Positions 62,207-64,000 of a stretch of 64,000 nucleotides of DNA are shown piece by piece (the first letter of the stretch is position 1; each line of letters starts with the position of its first letter). The stretch covers positions 44,338 through 108,337 of the forward strand of contig NZ_JAERJR010000011.1 of NCBI RefSeq assembly GCF_018257515.1, read 5' to 3'. Origin of the DNA: Tatumella sp. JGM118. Lineage in GTDB: Bacteria > Pseudomonadota > Gammaproteobacteria > Enterobacterales > Enterobacteriaceae. The notes under the pieces are model-generated. The model saw only the letters and a list, made by a program, of their open reading frames with translations. It ran no database searches and was not told where the DNA came from. The translations under genes were made by a program, and so were the position numbers.

Positions 62207-63592
62207 ATGCTAAAAATCTATAACACTCAGAGCAGACAAAAAGAGGAATTTAAACCTATTCATGCCGGGAAAATTGGCATGTACGTGTGCGGTATTACCG
62301 TTTATGACCTGTGCCATATCGGGCACGGACGGACATTTGTCGCCTTTGATGTGGTTTCCCGCTACTTACGCTACCTGGGCTATGACCTGAATTACGTAAG
62401 AAATATTACCGATATTGATGACAAAATCATTAAACGCGCGAACGAGAAAGGTGAAACCATCGGTGAACTGACCGACCGGATGATTGCCGAAATGCACCGT
62501 GATTTTGCTGCGCTGAATATCCTGCCGCCGGACGCAGAGCCCCGGGCTACCCGCCATATCCCGGAAATTATCGGGCTGGTGGAAAAACTGCTGCAACGCG
62601 GACATGCGTATGTTGCCGGTAATGGCGATGTGATGTTCGATGTGATGAGCGACAGCCATTATGGCGAACTTTCCCGCCAGGATCTGGAGCAGTTGCAGGC
62701 CGGCGCCCGCGTGGAAGTGGCGGATGTGAAGAAAAACCCGATGGACTTTGTGCTGTGGAAAATGTCGAAAGCCGATGAACCAGGCTGGGCATCTCCGTGG
62801 GGTGAGGGGCGTCCGGGCTGGCATATCGAATGTTCGGCCATGAACTGCAAACAACTGGGTGAGCATTTTGATATCCACGGCGGGGGCTCTGACCTGATGT
62901 TCCCGCACCATGAAAATGAAATTGCGCAATCGACCTGTGCTCATGGCGGTGAATACGTTAATTACTGGATGCATTCCGGAATGGTCATGGTGGACCGCGA
63001 GAAAATGTCCAAATCGCTGGGTAACTTTTTCACCGTGCGTGATGTGCTGGCCCACTATGATGCCGAAACGGTACGCTATTTTCTGATGTCCGGACATTAT
63101 CGCAGCCAGTTAAACTATGGCGAAGATAACCTGAAGCAGGCCCGTTCGGCGCTGGAACGTCTGTATACCGCATTACGTAACACCGACCCGTCGGCAGTGC
63201 CGGCGGAAGGGACGGAGTTTGAGCAGCGTTTCCGCGATGCGATGGACGATGACTTTAATACGCCGGAAGCCTATTCGGTGCTGTTTGATATGGCGCGCGA
63301 AGTGAACCGGCTGAAAGCCGAAGACCCGGCCGCGGCGGAAGGTGTGGCGGCGAAATTACGTCAGTTATCCGGTGTGCTGGGGCTGTTACAGCAGGATCCG
63401 GAAGTCTTTCTGCAGAGCGCGGCCGGCAGCAATGATGATGAGGTTGCTGAAATCGAGGCACTGATTGTAATGCGTAAAGAAGCGCGTGAAACCAAAAACT
63501 GGGCTCAGGCGGACATTGCCCGTGACAAACTGAATGAGCTGGGGATCATCGTTGAAGATGGCCCGCAGGGAACGACCTGGCGGCGTAAATAA
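62207..63592 (+). CDS. cysS: Cysteinyl-tRNA synthetase
   Basis: This is a 461-residue class I synthetase, the E. coli length. The HIGH motif is CHIGHGRT near residue 35-42 and the KMSKS motif is EKMSKSLG near 265-272. Cys28 and the later Cys/His residues form the zinc site that selects cysteine. GGAAGAG stands before the ATG. It is divergent from ppiB. Confidence 0.98.
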   Translation: MLKIYNTQSRQKEEFKPIHAGKIGMYVCGITVYDLCHIGHGRTFVAFDVVSRYLRYLGYDLNYVRNITDIDDKIIKRANEKGETIGELTDRMIAEMHRDFAALNILPPDAEPRATRHIPEIIGLVEKLLQRGHAYVAGNGDVMFDVMSDSHYGELSRQDLEQLQAGARVEVADVKKNPMDFVLWKMSKADEPGWASPWGEGRPGWHIECSAMNCKQLGEHFDIHGGGSDLMFPHHENEIAQSTCAHGGEYVNYWMHSGMVMVDREKMSKSLGNFFTVRDVLAHYDAETVRYFLMSGHYRSQLNYGEDNLKQARSALERLYTALRNTDPSAVPAEGTEFEQRFRDAMDDDFNTPEAYSVLFDMAREVNRLKAEDPAAAEGVAAKLRQLSGVLGLLQQDPEVFLQSAAGSNDDEVAEIEALIVMRKEARETKNWAQADIARDKLNELGIIVEDGPQGTTWRRK

Positions 63593-63840
63593 CTGACGGG
63601 GGCCGGGCAGTCTGAACGGTAACAGCAGGTTACAGCAGGATGCAGGGTGAGGTTCCATCGCAGGGTGTGTACTTCACCGCTGAGTGATCACCTTTCCTGA
63701 TTTCCTGAGTAGGTGAGTCAACGGTATTAACGCGATTCAGACCGGGACAAATCCCGTTGGCTGTTATGCGCTCTGCCATCATCACGTGATCCGCAGTGAG
63801 ATCAGGAACAGGTCATCGCGATTCAGAACGGGTCAGAGAT

Positions 63841-63873
63841 AAAAAAAGGGCGTCCCTCAGGACGCCCTTTTTA
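63841..63873. terminator. Bidirectional terminator
   Basis: An 11-bp stem (63845-63855 with 63860-63870) has a CTCA loop, an A run before and a T run after. Confidence 0.92.
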
Positions 63874-63886
63874 TTGTCACCCCTAA

Positions 63887-63907
63887 ACCACCTCCTGGGG
63901 AGGTGGT
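63887..63907. repeat. Hairpin ACCACCTCC/GGAGGTGGT
   Basis: A 9-bp stem (63887-63895 with 63899-63907) with a 3-nt loop, directly after the terminator, without a T run. Its left arm CACCTCC is the anti-Shine-Dalgarno sequence, its right arm GGAGGTG a Shine-Dalgarno sequence. Confidence 0.6.
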
Positions 63908-63994
63908 GATTGATCCTGTAAGACTATAGCCTGAAGAATGCCCATGCCGGAATATCTCTGCTTACTCACCACAAGTAAAAGGAGACAAACCAAC

Positions 63995-64000
63995 ATGGGG
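63995..64000 (+). CDS. Possible start of the next gene, cut by the window edge
   Basis: ATG at 63995 stands nine bases after a strong ribosome site (AAAGGAGA). Only two codons are in the window, so the gene cannot be identified. Confidence 0.3.

Larger units (their letters stand above)
63593..63994. other. Intergenic stretch after cysS
   Basis: No gene is seen in 63593-63840, which holds two near-identical 16-mers (starting 63732 and 63819, reading CGATTCAGANCGGG in the core). A terminator and a second hairpin follow. Confidence 0.55.

Noticed and set aside
62366..63097. 243-codon ORF opposite cysS
   Set aside because: Antisense shadow of cysS.

Overview
This window is chromosomal DNA of a gamma-proteobacterium of the order Enterobacterales. 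From the first base to the last it follows the gene order of the E. coli K-12 yajQ to cysS segment as I remember it. The proteins are close to E. coli versions but clearly diverged, base composition is moderately GC-rich, and a cysteine-desulfidase-like gene sits beside a decR/ccdR-type regulator. Together these suggest the Erwiniaceae (Pantoea/Erwinia/Tatumella side). The genus is a guess. I see no prophage, insertion sequence, CRISPR array, tRNA or rRNA.

Layout. 1-6.6 kb: end of yajQ, yajR, and the cytochrome bo3 operon cyoABCDE. 7-9.7 kb: yajG-ampG and divergent bolA. 9.9-18.8 kb: protein quality control and folding (tig, clpP, clpX, lon, hupB, ppiD), with sigma32-type promoters before clpP and lon. 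18.9-25.4 kb: ybaV, queC, a divergent cysteine-detoxification pair, and the mdlAB exporter. 25.5-29.0 kb: glnK-amtB behind a sigma54/NtrC control region, ybaY, atl and the 4.5S RNA gene ffs. 29.4-34.1 kb is the accessory part: hha-tomB, a long intergenic stretch with an 8-bp tandem repeat, then a zinc-type ABC transporter operon convergent with the zinc-free ribosomal protein pair rpmE2-rpmJ2. A Zur-box-like palindrome stands before each operon, and the transporter operon begins with an unrecognised 34-codon membrane peptide ORF. 34.1-39.3 kb: acrAB and divergent acrR with its operator. 39.3-49.5 kb: rsmS, priC, apt, dnaX (with a programmed -1 frameshift site), ybaB-recR, htpG, adk, hemH, gsk. 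49.6-57.2 kb: ybaL, a badly decayed LysR-type regulator gene, ybaK, ybaP, copA and divergent cueR. 57.2-63.6 kb: cnoX, ybbO, purEK, lpxH-ppiB and cysS.

The genes largely work independently, but several circuits can be read from the sequence: AcrR on acrAB, CueR on copA, NtrC on glnK-amtB, PurR on purEK, sigma32 on clpP, lon and htpG, and presumably Zur on the transporter and ribosomal protein operons.

Compared with K-12 many non-essential genes are absent (fadM, ybaE, cof, tesB, ybaA, ylaBC, maa, mscK, ybaN, aes, fsr, ushA, qmcA-ybbJ). One decayed gene and several repeat-rich intergenic stretches remain, which suggests ongoing reduction of this segment.
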